A stretch of DNA of 64,000 nt from Otatea glauca. Lineage: Eukaryota > Streptophyta > Magnoliopsida > Poales > Poaceae. The notes under the pieces are model-generated. The model had not been told where the DNA came from and did not search any database. It saw nothing but the letters and a program-made list of their open reading frames with translations. Location of the stretch: NCBI GenBank assembly GCA_036346275.1, contig CM070723.1, positions 51,414,743 to 51,478,742 on the forward strand, given 5' to 3'. Below are positions 56,073 through 64,000 of the stretch, in pieces. The translations under genes were made by a program, and so were the position numbers. Within the stretch, counting starts at the first letter, position 1, and every line of letters starts with the position of its first letter.

Positions 56073-57562
56073 TCACCGGAGCAGGTCAGAGCGCGACCGC
56101 GAGAGCTCCCTGCGGAGCCGGTGCGAGAAGAGCCTGCACGCATCCATGCTCAGGTCCACCGCCGCCGCCAGCGCCACGAACGCCGCCGCGTCCTCCGCGC
56201 ACCCCACGTGCGCCACGCCCACCTCCACCGTCGGCCTGCTGCACCGACCTTCACCCTGCACCGCCGCAGACATCACGAACCCGCGGTAGCTCCCGAACGG
56301 CCACAGCCCGTACCCGAAGTCGCCGCTGCCGCGCGGGCTGCACCCGGGGGACCCGCTCCGGCCGAAGGGCTGCGCCGCCGTCAGGTCGATGGCGAAGCGC
56401 CCGCCCTTGGAGGCCGGGATGCTGGACTCCGCCACGGAGACGCCAACGCCCATGCCGGTGGGGTCCGGGAGGAGGAGCTCGAACCGGTACCCGAGGCTGT
56501 CGCCCGCCGCGCCGGCGCCGCGCTCGCGCCAGCACTCGAGGCGGCCCCAGGGCTTCCACGTGCCGTCGCCGGGCCGGAGCACCAGCCACGCACCCGGGTT
56601 GGAGCTGCTCACCCGGTCCGACCCGGGCGACGCCACGAACGGCGTGACCATCGAGGCCAGCGCCACCGGCGACCCCGACAGGTCGTGCACCGTCACGGAC
56701 CACCCCTTCCGCTCCTTCCCCGCCCTATCGCGGTCCGACCCGAACGCCGTCAGCCAGTTGCGCCCGCCACTCCCCGGCTCCGACTGCATTGATCTGCATC
56801 ATTAAAAAATCCACGATTTTGGTCAGGCTGATGCCGCATTTGATTGATTTGGGACGATACCACATTGAATTGGTTGCCACGAAGACGAGGAGGGATGGGA
56901 AGAACTTACCGGGAGCGGAGGTCGCTGTTGCTGCGGCAGGAGAACTTGCAGGTGAACATGGGCTGCTTCATGCTGCCCTGCACCTGGAGCACCTGCGGGC
57001 TGCACTCGGGCTCGCCGTCGAACTCGAACACGAAGCGCGGGTCAGGCTCGGCGCGGACGGTGAGGTTGAGCTGCGCGGCGGCGGCGGCCGCGACGGAGGA
57101 CGCCTTGCGGCCGCGCCTGCCGATGGAGATCCAGCCGCTGTGGAACACGACGGGCTTTCCCGCCGTGCCCTTGAGGTCGAGCGGGATGACCACTTTCCCG
57201 AGCAGCCGTCCCGAGTTGACGCCGCACGTGGTGCCCCGGCGGCCGGCGTACACCGCCACCTTCAGCCTCGCGGAGCGGGGGCCGAACAGCGAGGGCTTCG
57301 CGGTGACTCGGTCCAGGTCGGCCTTGGACAGGTGAAACGCCGCGGCGAGGGCGCCTGAAGCCGCCGGCACGGCCCCCTGCTCGTCCGACGGTAGCAGCGG
57401 CGCTGCGGCAGTCTGGTACGGCAGCTTGTTCAGCCGGATCCTGCAGTAGCAGGGCGAGGTGGATGGGTGCACGCCGGCGCCGGCGCCGGCGGGGCGGGGC
57501 GCGACCGGCATTTTGAGCGCGAGGTTGCCTACCAGCACCCGCACGAACGGGCACGGGTCCAT
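56073..57562 (-). CDS. DUF1005 family protein, two exons, 457 aa
   Basis: Exon 1 runs from ATG at 57562 to 56910 and exon 2 from 56793 to the TGA at 56073; the 116-bp intron has GTAAGT and ATGCAG ends, and phases agree (2 nt + 1 nt form an Arg codon). The product starts MDPCPFVRVLVGNLALKMPV, the invariant start of the plant-specific DUF1005 family. Other family blocks are CYCRIRLNKLPYQTA, FHLSKADLDRV, a Pro-Cys-rich FTCKFSCRSNSDLRSR at the exon junction, then KERKGWSVTVHDLSGSPVALASMVTPFV and LVLRPGDGTWKPWGRLECWRERG in exon 2. Length is normal for the family. The biochemical role is unknown. Upstream ATGs in the same frame are not used, as MDPCPF is conserved. It is the only intact gene here. 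Its GC content is high, as in many grass genes, and it has no indels, unlike the neighbouring repeats. Confidence 0.93.
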
Positions 57563-57641
57563 CGCCTCCCTGCTTCCACTTCCACGGCCGCCTCCTTCCC
57601 CTCCTCCGGCTTGGCTTGGGCTGATGGGCTCTCCCTCCCTC

Positions 57642-57665
57642 CTCTCTCTCTCTCTCTCTCTCTCT
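57642..57665 (-). repeat. (CT)n / (GA)n microsatellite in the 5' leader of the DUF1005 gene
   Basis: Twelve CT units on the plus strand, read as GA on the gene strand, about 80 bp upstream of the start codon. GA/CT tracts in 5' leaders are common in grasses and can bind GAGA-type (BPC) factors. Confidence 0.85.
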
Positions 57666-57689
57666 GCTGTTTTGCGATGGGGGAAGGTG

Positions 57690-59220
57690 TGGTAATGAGG
57701 GATCATAGGGTATAAGACTTGCGCCTTGGGCGTGGCCAGCCTGGATCCCCGTTAGATGTGGCCTTCCCTCCTATTCCACCCCAGCCAGATCCCACACTAC
57801 CTTTCTTAACCCCACTTACACGTGGGGCTGCATTTAGTAGTTGGATCGCACATCCACCTGTCAGTGACACATGGGTACAAACCCTTTCGGTGGCTCTGGA
57901 TAAGCAGGGTGTGTCGGGAAGCGCGCGGGGAGGCGTGAGACGCGAGCTGCAGCCGCACCGGATCTGGACGGCTCCCCTGCGCTGCGCTTTTGCGGTGGGG
58001 CCACCCTGTGGCCAACTTTCCCGACGGTATTCACTAGCTCCTGATGTTACCGCGCCCATCTGGGTTTTTACTTCACGGCGACGACAAGAGATTTTTACCT
58101 TTACGAACCACAAGGGCACAAGGGAAGAGGTGAAAAAAAGGCGAGATCTTCTCGTGCCGTTGCTTGTACGGAGGAAAAGGAAAACAGGCGGGAAGCCACA
58201 GTTTGGGCTCCCATCGGTGTCGGTGAACCTGGGTGATGATTGATGATTGCGAAGCAATTCTTTTTCCGGCGCCTTACTCAATTTTTTTAAGTGCAGTTTT
58301 CTCCCTGGTAAAATTATAATTCTAATCTATTTTCGACTTTGATAGACACCTACTGAACTCCCATGCAAGGGAAGATGGACCTGCCGTATTCTTACAATAC
58401 GGTAGATGCACTTACCACGGTTGAGACCGTAGTATAAGATATATATCATCTTTCGGTCCTTCACAGTCGAGAAGGAATTGGATTTAAAATTTCATTAGTA
58501 TGGACTCCAAGTTACAGAAAGGATTGGGTCAAGGCAAAGAACGGCAGATTCGGGCCAACCCACGGTCGCACTGTCACTGTCCGCGCGCGAGGAGTTCGGT
58601 CGGGTGCAGGGAAAATCCGTTAGTTCTGTAACGGTCGTAGGTATATCCATTGGATAAATATAGCAGAAACTAGTCCCTGCACTCCCGGGAGTGACGGGAA
58701 AATAACTGTCACTTAAAAGCTGGCAGCAGCGGTAGAAAGTAACTTACGTGGTAAGTTTATTAGCCTAGCAGAAAAATGTTTGTGCTACCCCTATACGTAC
58801 AGGGCAGAATCGAGCTTACGAGAATGGTTTTTTCTTGACTAGGGAGTACGAGTAGAGTATAAATTCGCTAAGGAATCTTAAACCAGAAGAGACTGTGATT
58901 TTACCTTTAAAAAGAATTGTATAGATACTCCCCTTAAAAAAAAAAAAGAGAAAGGTAACAGCAGTAGGACAGCACACACAGGCCTAATAATTAGAGGTGA
59001 GTGTCGAGCGTGCCGAACCCAACAGCCGTCGTACTGTGCTAGTCTGACTCATCTTCGGCGAGCATAGGCATGGTTTATTTGTGTTTTGTGCTTGCTTCAT
59101 ACCGTATCGGCTCAGGTCAGGCCTATTTGCATTATTGCGATGAGAGGAAAGGTGTCGGAGATATATGAAGTTGAGGTAGCGGGCATAAATATTATGAAAA
59201 AAGAACTAAAATTTATTTAT
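57690..59220. other. Upstream region of the DUF1005 gene and intergenic DNA
   Basis: The 500 bp next to the gene are GC-rich and open in several frames by composition. No clear TATA box was placed on the minus strand. The part beyond 58260 is AT-rich without recognisable elements. Confidence 0.45.
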
Positions 59221-59225
59221 TCTTA

Positions 59226-59555
59226 AACAGTTATAGAGAGCGAAGGGGATGTATTGAACACAGGTGAGAGAGAAGGCAAAGGGTAAGAAAGAGAGTGAGA
59301 AAGACAAGCGAGATAGATTGAGAGAGACAGGCGAGAGAGGGAAAGATTGAGAGAGACGGGTGAGAGAGCTGATAGAGATTGAGAGAGACAGGCGAGAGAG
59401 GGAAAGATTGAGAGATACGGGTGAGAGGGAGCTGATAGAGATTGAGAGAGACGGGTGAGAGAGAATTGATAGAGATTGAGAGAGACGGGCAAGAGAGAGC
59501 AGCTTCTCGCACAGTCTCTCAATCTCTCTTTCACCTCTTGCCCGTCTCTCTCAGG
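59226..59555. repeat. GA-rich minisatellite with an inverted end
   Basis: Imperfect repeats of 30-70 bp made of GATTGAGAGAGACGGGTGAGAGAG words run from 59226 to about 59500. The last copy (AGAGACGGGCAAGAGAG at 59478) is followed by its inverted form, CTCTTGCCCGTCTCTCTC at 59536-59553, with GTCTCTCAATCTCTCT in between, so the end can fold into a hairpin. The Ser/Leu-rich minus-strand ORFs over it are repeat artefacts. Confidence 0.8.
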
Positions 59556-59770
59556 TGTTGACGGCGGGGGTGATGTTCATGTTGCTGAGTACGTCCATGG
59601 CACTCATCCTCTGTGGGTCGGTGACCTTCGTGCTGGGCTTCTTTCTCATACCCTGGGTCATCGGCTCGCCTGCATGTTCCTCTTTATCGACTTCATCATC
59701 AACCTCTTCGAGATCGGAAGGGCTTCCTCTGGCTCGCCATCGCGTGTTTGTCCTCGCCGAAGAAGGCCTC
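59556..59770 (+). pseudogene. Fragment of a small membrane-protein gene (uncertain)
   Basis: The frame at 59555 reads LTAGVMFMLLSTSMALILCGSVTFVLGFFLIPWVIG, two closely packed hydrophobic segments. After one frame change the next frame gives LACMFLFIDFIINLFEIGRA, a third hydrophobic segment. It resembles the middle of a plant small integral membrane protein, preceded by a possible acceptor (CTCTCTCAG at 59548-59556). Neither start nor the rest of the gene is seen, so it is probably a captured or decayed exon. Confidence 0.35.
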
Positions 59771-59789
59771 CACATATACATGATTCGAC

Positions 59790-60461
59790 AGAGGGGCCGA
59801 GTCATGGGCGAATGCCCACGTCGGGAGGTGGCGGAGGCCCGAGGCTGTGCGGTCACAGTGGGGTGGAGTAGAGGCGACGGAGGCACCGAGGCGAGACCGC
59901 GAGGTGGTACGGCGGGGTGGAGCGGAGGTGCGGCCACGGTAGATGTGGCGCAACGGGGAGTGACAGCGTCAACAGGTAAACCCCCTCTTCTCCCCCACGT
60001 CCCAGTGCCCCGCCTCCTTGCCGCGGGCCCACGACAGAGCCACTGTGCAACGGCATGGTCCGTGCCCGACCTTGCCTGTGTGCCTCCGTCGTGCCATACC
60101 GGGCTGTGCCGCCCATCGTACCCCGTTCTCGGGGCAAGCACAGCCCGTGCTACAATACCGTGCGGGCATAGCTCGACTTACTTCGTGCCAGACCGAACTT
60201 TAGACTGGACCGTGTCTATCGTGCCTCAGGTTAGTCCAAAAAAGTCCAGTTCGAGTGCCCACCTCATGCAACAATGGGGACTTGTTCGCTGTAGCTTAAA
60301 AAACACAGAGACGGATTGACAATTCAACTTTAGAAAAATGCAAAAACCAAAAAAAAAATAAAAAAAGAGGGAAATGCGAGCGGCTGGGAACCGGCTGGTG
60401 GTTGCAGCAGTTGAGTGCGCAGCTGAGCGGTACGATGCTTGTACAATGTACATAAAATACA
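59790..60461. other. GC-rich then mixed DNA, no gene
   Basis: Open frames on both strands from 59790 to 60200 reflect composition. The phrase family CGTGCC..GCCCGTGC at 60060-60230 looks like a degraded transposon end but could not be assigned. Confidence 0.35.
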
Positions 60462-60850
60462 GGGCACATATCAGGTTGAAACTACACTTATCGAGTAAAT
60501 TTCGTAAAAACTATATGTATACATTTTAATTTTTTTAGAAAAATTACTATAGATAGGAAAGGTGATCTTCTATTATCATATAAAATTAGAAAATCAAACT
60601 CAATTGCATTTAAAAGATATGAAATTAACAAGCAGCTAGATAAACAGAGCTGAATAGTGAAAGTCATTATTTAGACTAAATTTGTATTTTTCATATCTTT
60701 CAAATACGATTAATTTTAATCTTCAAATTTTACAGAGTTGATAAACTCACCTTCCTTACGTATATAATTTTTTTTAAAATTTTAAAAACTCGTACATATA
60801 ATTTTTACAAAATTTACACGATAAAATTAATTTCCACCTGATATGTGCCC
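60462..60850. mobile_element. Foldback MITE with long terminal inverted repeats (389 bp)
   Basis: The left end GGGCACATATCAGGT is the exact reverse complement of the right end ACCTGATATGTGCCC (60836-60850). Homology between the arms continues inward for about 80 bp at roughly 75 percent (TTATCG.GTAAATTT.GTAAAAA.TATATGTA). The centre is AT-rich and also partly self-complementary. No target duplication was found, so superfamily is open. Confidence 0.75.
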
Positions 60851-62130
60851 CACGTACACATATCGATCTTGTCTGTTACTATCGCCATTAATTTATTGTT
60901 TCACGACGGGCTTAGCTTACTAAGAATCAATTTTTTCTCTAGGCTATTTTGTCTTAATTTTTTTTCAAGTTTGATTCTCGTTTAAATGAGACTATAAATT
61001 TAGTCTCTTCTCAGCCATAGCAAGCATATAATATGCTCCTCAAATACATCAAGTGGACCTATCATACTCTTATATTGTAGTAAATGACACGCGTGGTCTT
61101 ATAATCCTTTCATGCTTGAAAATGACAGGCGTGTCTTATAATCCTTCCCTACTTGAAAAGAAGGTTATATTTACAATTTTATTTGAATAGACCAAAGTTG
61201 CCAAGAAATTCGGAAAAAAAGAAGTAAAGAAGTCGCCCACTGCACGGGACAATGGTGTCGCTGAATGACCGGTGGGCTCACAGACTACGGGGCCCACTTG
61301 GAAGCGAGCAAGGCTGTGTGGAAGCGATTTTTGTCGGAGTGAGAGTCCAGCTGGGAACAGGCTGTCGCGGGCGTGGCCTTCCTTGTTGACATCAATTTCA
61401 AATTCGATGCCGCTCTTAACAAAGTGTGCTAGTGCTACTCCTCCATAATCTCTCATAAATAAGGTTAGAAAAAACGGAAAGTGGGCCCCTTGTCTCAGGT
61501 GGACTGATGAGGTTGGCCCGTGCTGCTGGGCGAGAACCCAGCTCGTGCCGCGCTACAGTATGTTAGTGTACTGTAGTAAGATAGTTTATACTTGTACAGC
61601 TACAGTATCTACTAGCCGAACTAGAATTTTTTCGTTAGGGATATACACTTCATACGTACAACTATGTAGTCCCAAGGTTTCAAAAATCTCAAACCACTAA
61701 AATCAGAAACAACTCAATAAATAAATTTGATACATTAAAGAGACGATCCTATACAACTTTTCAAAATTTTGGAGATGGTACTACCCATGAGAGTAGGTGG
61801 AGTATATATCTCTCTCAACCTCTGTGTGCTAGCTCCTGATTACGTACGCACGTGACGTTTAATGCTCTGTACGTAGGAGTATAGACGTTCTATAAGTCAG
61901 ATTAGATGGCTGGGTTTGGTTGGGGCTTCCTACGAAGGTTTCAAATTTCATTTTTAGACTATATCGCAATCAAAATCCGAAATTTCGGTGAAATCAAAAT
62001 TCAAGTCCCGTCCAAAAAACTTGAAATCCGGTCAAAATTTCAGAAATTTCAACATAATTAACCGAAATTTCGGCCATTTTCAAACCCTAACAAATGGTCT
62101 GCCAAGGCTATAAAAATTAGGGTACCTCTC
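60851..62130. other. Intergenic DNA with small repeats
   Basis: A ~40-bp direct duplication (ATGACACGCGTG.TCTTATAATCC) is at 61084-61160. At about 61935-62090 an AT-rich segment with CCGAAATTTCGG words runs from AAGGTTTCAAATTTC to TTTTCAAACCCTAA and may be a hAT-like miniature element. No gene is seen. Confidence 0.45.
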
Positions 62131-62400
62131 ATAGAACAAGAAGTGCTGCTTTTTAAATGGTCTACGGCTCCATCTTACCTCCGAGAGGTCTGGGTTCAAT
62201 TCCTGGTCTCAACAATTTATTTTTCAAATCCGGTCCTAAAAATATCAAAGCCGGTCGATTTTGTAGCAATCTCGGTCCGAAAACCCAAAATCTTAGCAAA
62301 ATCACCGAAATCGGTCTCAACATTTTATTTTTTTATTTCGGAAGCCATTAAATTTTTTTTTGTCTTGGAAACAAACCCTAGACCTCTTGCAAATGTGTCC

Positions 62401-62466
62401 GGCCGGAATCAAATCCTAGACCTTTTGCATGCTAACCGAGTGATCTACCATCTGAGCTACAGCCGC
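62401..62466 (-). pseudogene. Type-B tRNA-Ala(AGC)-like module (further copies 63071-63136, 63746-63811)
   Basis: On the minus strand: GCGGCTGTAGCTCAGATGGTAG (A box intact), anticodon loop TTAGCAT with AGC, then GGATTTGATTCC (B box nearly intact). The acceptor and anticodon stems do not pair well and no 3' acceptor strand matches, so it is a tRNA-derived relic, not a working tRNA. Confidence 0.75.
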
Positions 62467-62536
62467 TTGTTGGTTTATTAGCATATCCTTGCTAACTAAG
62501 GTCTTGGATGGTTAATAGTCCAAAAAACGTTGCGTT

Positions 62537-62603
62537 CGGTCGGAATCGAACTATGGATCTTTCGCATGCTAAGCGAGCGCTTTACTATCCGAGCTACGTC
62601 CCC
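62537..62603 (-). pseudogene. Type-A tRNA-Ala(AGC)-like module (further copies 62837-62902, 63207-63273, 63488-63554, 63883-63949)
   Basis: On the minus strand: GGGGACGTAGCTCGGATGG (acceptor 5' strand and A box of tRNA-Ala), CGCTCGCTTAGCATGCG (anticodon arm, AGC), then AGTTCGATTCC (B box). The T stem and 3' acceptor strand are not complementary, and a run of T follows at GTTTTTTGG on the minus strand, a possible Pol III stop. It resembles the head of a tRNA-derived SINE. Confidence 0.8.
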
Positions 62604-64000
62604 TCACGTTGTTTTGGTTCAAATCCGGTCCTAAAAATATCAAATCCGGTCGATTTTGTAGTAATCTCGGTCCGAAAACCTGAAATCTTAACAAAATCAC
62701 CGAAATCCTAGTCTCAACATTTTATTTTTTATTTTGGAAGCCATTAATTTTTTTCTTGGAATCAAACCCTAGACCTCTTGCATATCCATGCTAAATAAGG
62801 TCTTGGATGGTTAATAGTCCAAAAAACATTGCGTTCAGTCGGAATCGAACTATGGATCTTTTGCATGCTAAGCGAGCGCTTTACCATCCAAGTTACGTCC
62901 CCTCATGTTGTTTCGGTTCAAATCCGGTCGATTTTGTAGCAATCTCAGTCCGAAAACCCGAAATCTTAGCAAAATCACCGAAATCCTGGTCTCAACATTT
63001 TATTTTTTATTTTGGAAGCCATTATTTTTTTATCTTGGAATCAAATCCTAGACCTCTTGCAAATGTGTCCGGCTAGAATCAAACCCTAGACCTCATGCAT
63101 GCTAGCCGAGTGGCCTACCATCTGAGCTACAACCGCTTGTTGGTTTATTAGCATATCCCCGCTAAATAAGGTCTTGGATGGTTAATAGTCCAAAAAACGT
63201 TGCGTTCGGTCGGAATCGAACTATGGATCTTTCGCATGCTAAGCGAGCACTTTACCATCCGAGCTACGTCCCCTCACGTTGTTTCGGTTCAAATCCGGTC
63301 GATTTTGTAGCAATCTCGGTCCGAAAACCTGAAGTCATAGCAAAATCACCGAAATCCTGGTCTCAACATTTTATTTTTTATTTTGGAAGCCATTAATTTT
63401 CTTTGTCACGGAATCAAACCCTAGACCTCTTGCATATCCCTGCTAAATAAGGTCTTGGATGGTTAATAGTCCAAAAAACGTTGCGTTCGGTCGGAATCGA
63501 ACTATGGATCTTTCGTATGCTAAGCGAGCGCTTTACCATCCGAGCTACGTCCCCTCACGTTGTTTCGGTTCCAATCCGGTCATAAAAATATCAAATCTGG
63601 TCGATTTTGTAGCAATCTCGGTCCGAAAAACCGAAATCTTAGCAAAATCACTGAAATCCTGGTCTCAACATTTTATTTTTTATTTTGGAAGCCATTAAAA
63701 AAAATTGTCTTGGAATCAAACCCTAGACCTCTTGCAAATGTGTCCGGCTGGAATCAAACCCTAGACCTCTTGCATGCTAACCAAGTGGTCTACCATCTGA
63801 GCTACAGCCGCTTGTTGGTTTATTAGCATATCCCTACTAAATAAGGCCTTGGATGGTTAATAGTCCAAAAAAACATTGCGTTCGGTCGGAATCGAACTAT
63901 GGATCTTTCGCATGCTAAGCGAGTGCTTTACCATCCGAGTTACGTCCCCTCACGTTGTTTCGGTTCAAATCCAGTCCTAAAAATATCAAATCCGATCGAT

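Larger units (their letters stand above)
62131..64000 (-). repeat. Tandem array built on tRNA-Ala-like modules, continuing past the right edge
   Basis: Basic units of about 280-300 bp contain a type-A tRNA-like module plus GGTCGATTTTGTAGCAATCTCGG and GGTCTCAACATTTTATTTTT segments. Every second unit also carries a type-B module, making a higher-order period of about 675 bp (type B at 62401, 63071, 63746; type A at 62537, 62837, 63207, 63488, 63883). Units are highly similar. Before the first unit, on the plus strand, GGTCTGGGTTCAATTCCTGG at 62190-62210 is an isolated B-box-like piece. The repeated short ORFs (MVNSPKN...) over the array are not genes. Confidence 0.88.

Noticed and set aside
56042..56805. 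Long plus-strand ORFs opposite DUF1005 exon 2
   Set aside because: They are shadows of the GC-rich coding exon on the other strand.
57719..58243. 174-codon plus-strand ORF upstream of the DUF1005 gene
   Set aside because: No domain, GC-rich promoter-like sequence, and open frames in both directions.
59223..59534. Ser/Leu-rich 103-codon minus-strand ORF
   Set aside because: It translates the GA minisatellite.
62131..64000. Cluster of functional tRNA-Ala genes
   Set aside because: A and B boxes and the AGC loop are present, but the T stem and the 3' acceptor strand do not pair in any copy, so they are tRNA-derived modules.

Overview
The window is nuclear DNA of a grass (Poaceae). The evidence is a Stowaway miniature element, CACTA and Ds-like hAT elements with panicoid/rice-type termini, Ty3/gypsy elements of the Tat type carrying an antisense extra ORF, and a plant-specific DUF1005 gene. 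Species cannot be told from the sequence. More than half of the window is transposable-element DNA. Only one gene, the two-exon DUF1005 gene near the right side, looks intact and of host origin.

Layout. 1-5305: a decayed Mutator-like (MULE) transposase running in from the left edge, followed by a plant-mobile-domain (PMD) coding remnant, an array of GGCGATCGCC-type palindromes and a GRF-type zinc-finger ORF. 5306-9208: mostly unassigned AT-rich DNA. 9209-20758: a complete CACTA (En/Spm) element with TIRs and a 3-bp target duplication (AGG). It holds a broken TNP2-like transposase, a second broken gene (TNPA-like with an apparent Ulp1-type protease tail) and three arrays of short hairpins. 24208-25258: a Ds-like hAT element with an 8-bp target duplication. 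25603 to about 28570: an LTR-type sequence in minus orientation resembling Ty1/copia SIRE/Maximus, containing a striking set of short hairpins that share the loop ACACA while their stems differ. 29180-32760: low-complexity, inverted and tandem repeats.

32761-54369: a large minus-strand Tat-type gypsy element (A), split in its integrase region by a plus-strand relative (B, 39581-48476, target duplication CCTTA). Element A carries gag, protease, RT, RNase H and integrase on the minus strand and the lineage's antisense ORF on the plus strand. Element B has lost half of its antisense ORF, its polypurine tract and the first ~84 bp of its 3' LTR, apparently in one deletion. Reading frames in A and B are broken mostly by one- or two-base indels, many in homopolymers. 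This may partly be consensus error in high-copy sequence.

54370-64000: a Stowaway MITE, the DUF1005 gene, GA-rich and foldback repeats, then from about 62130 to the right edge a tandem array built of two kinds of tRNA-Ala(AGC)-like modules in a ~675-bp higher-order period.

The two best candidates for something undescribed are the ACACA-loop hairpin family (26187-28025) and the tRNA-Ala-derived higher-order array (62130-64000).
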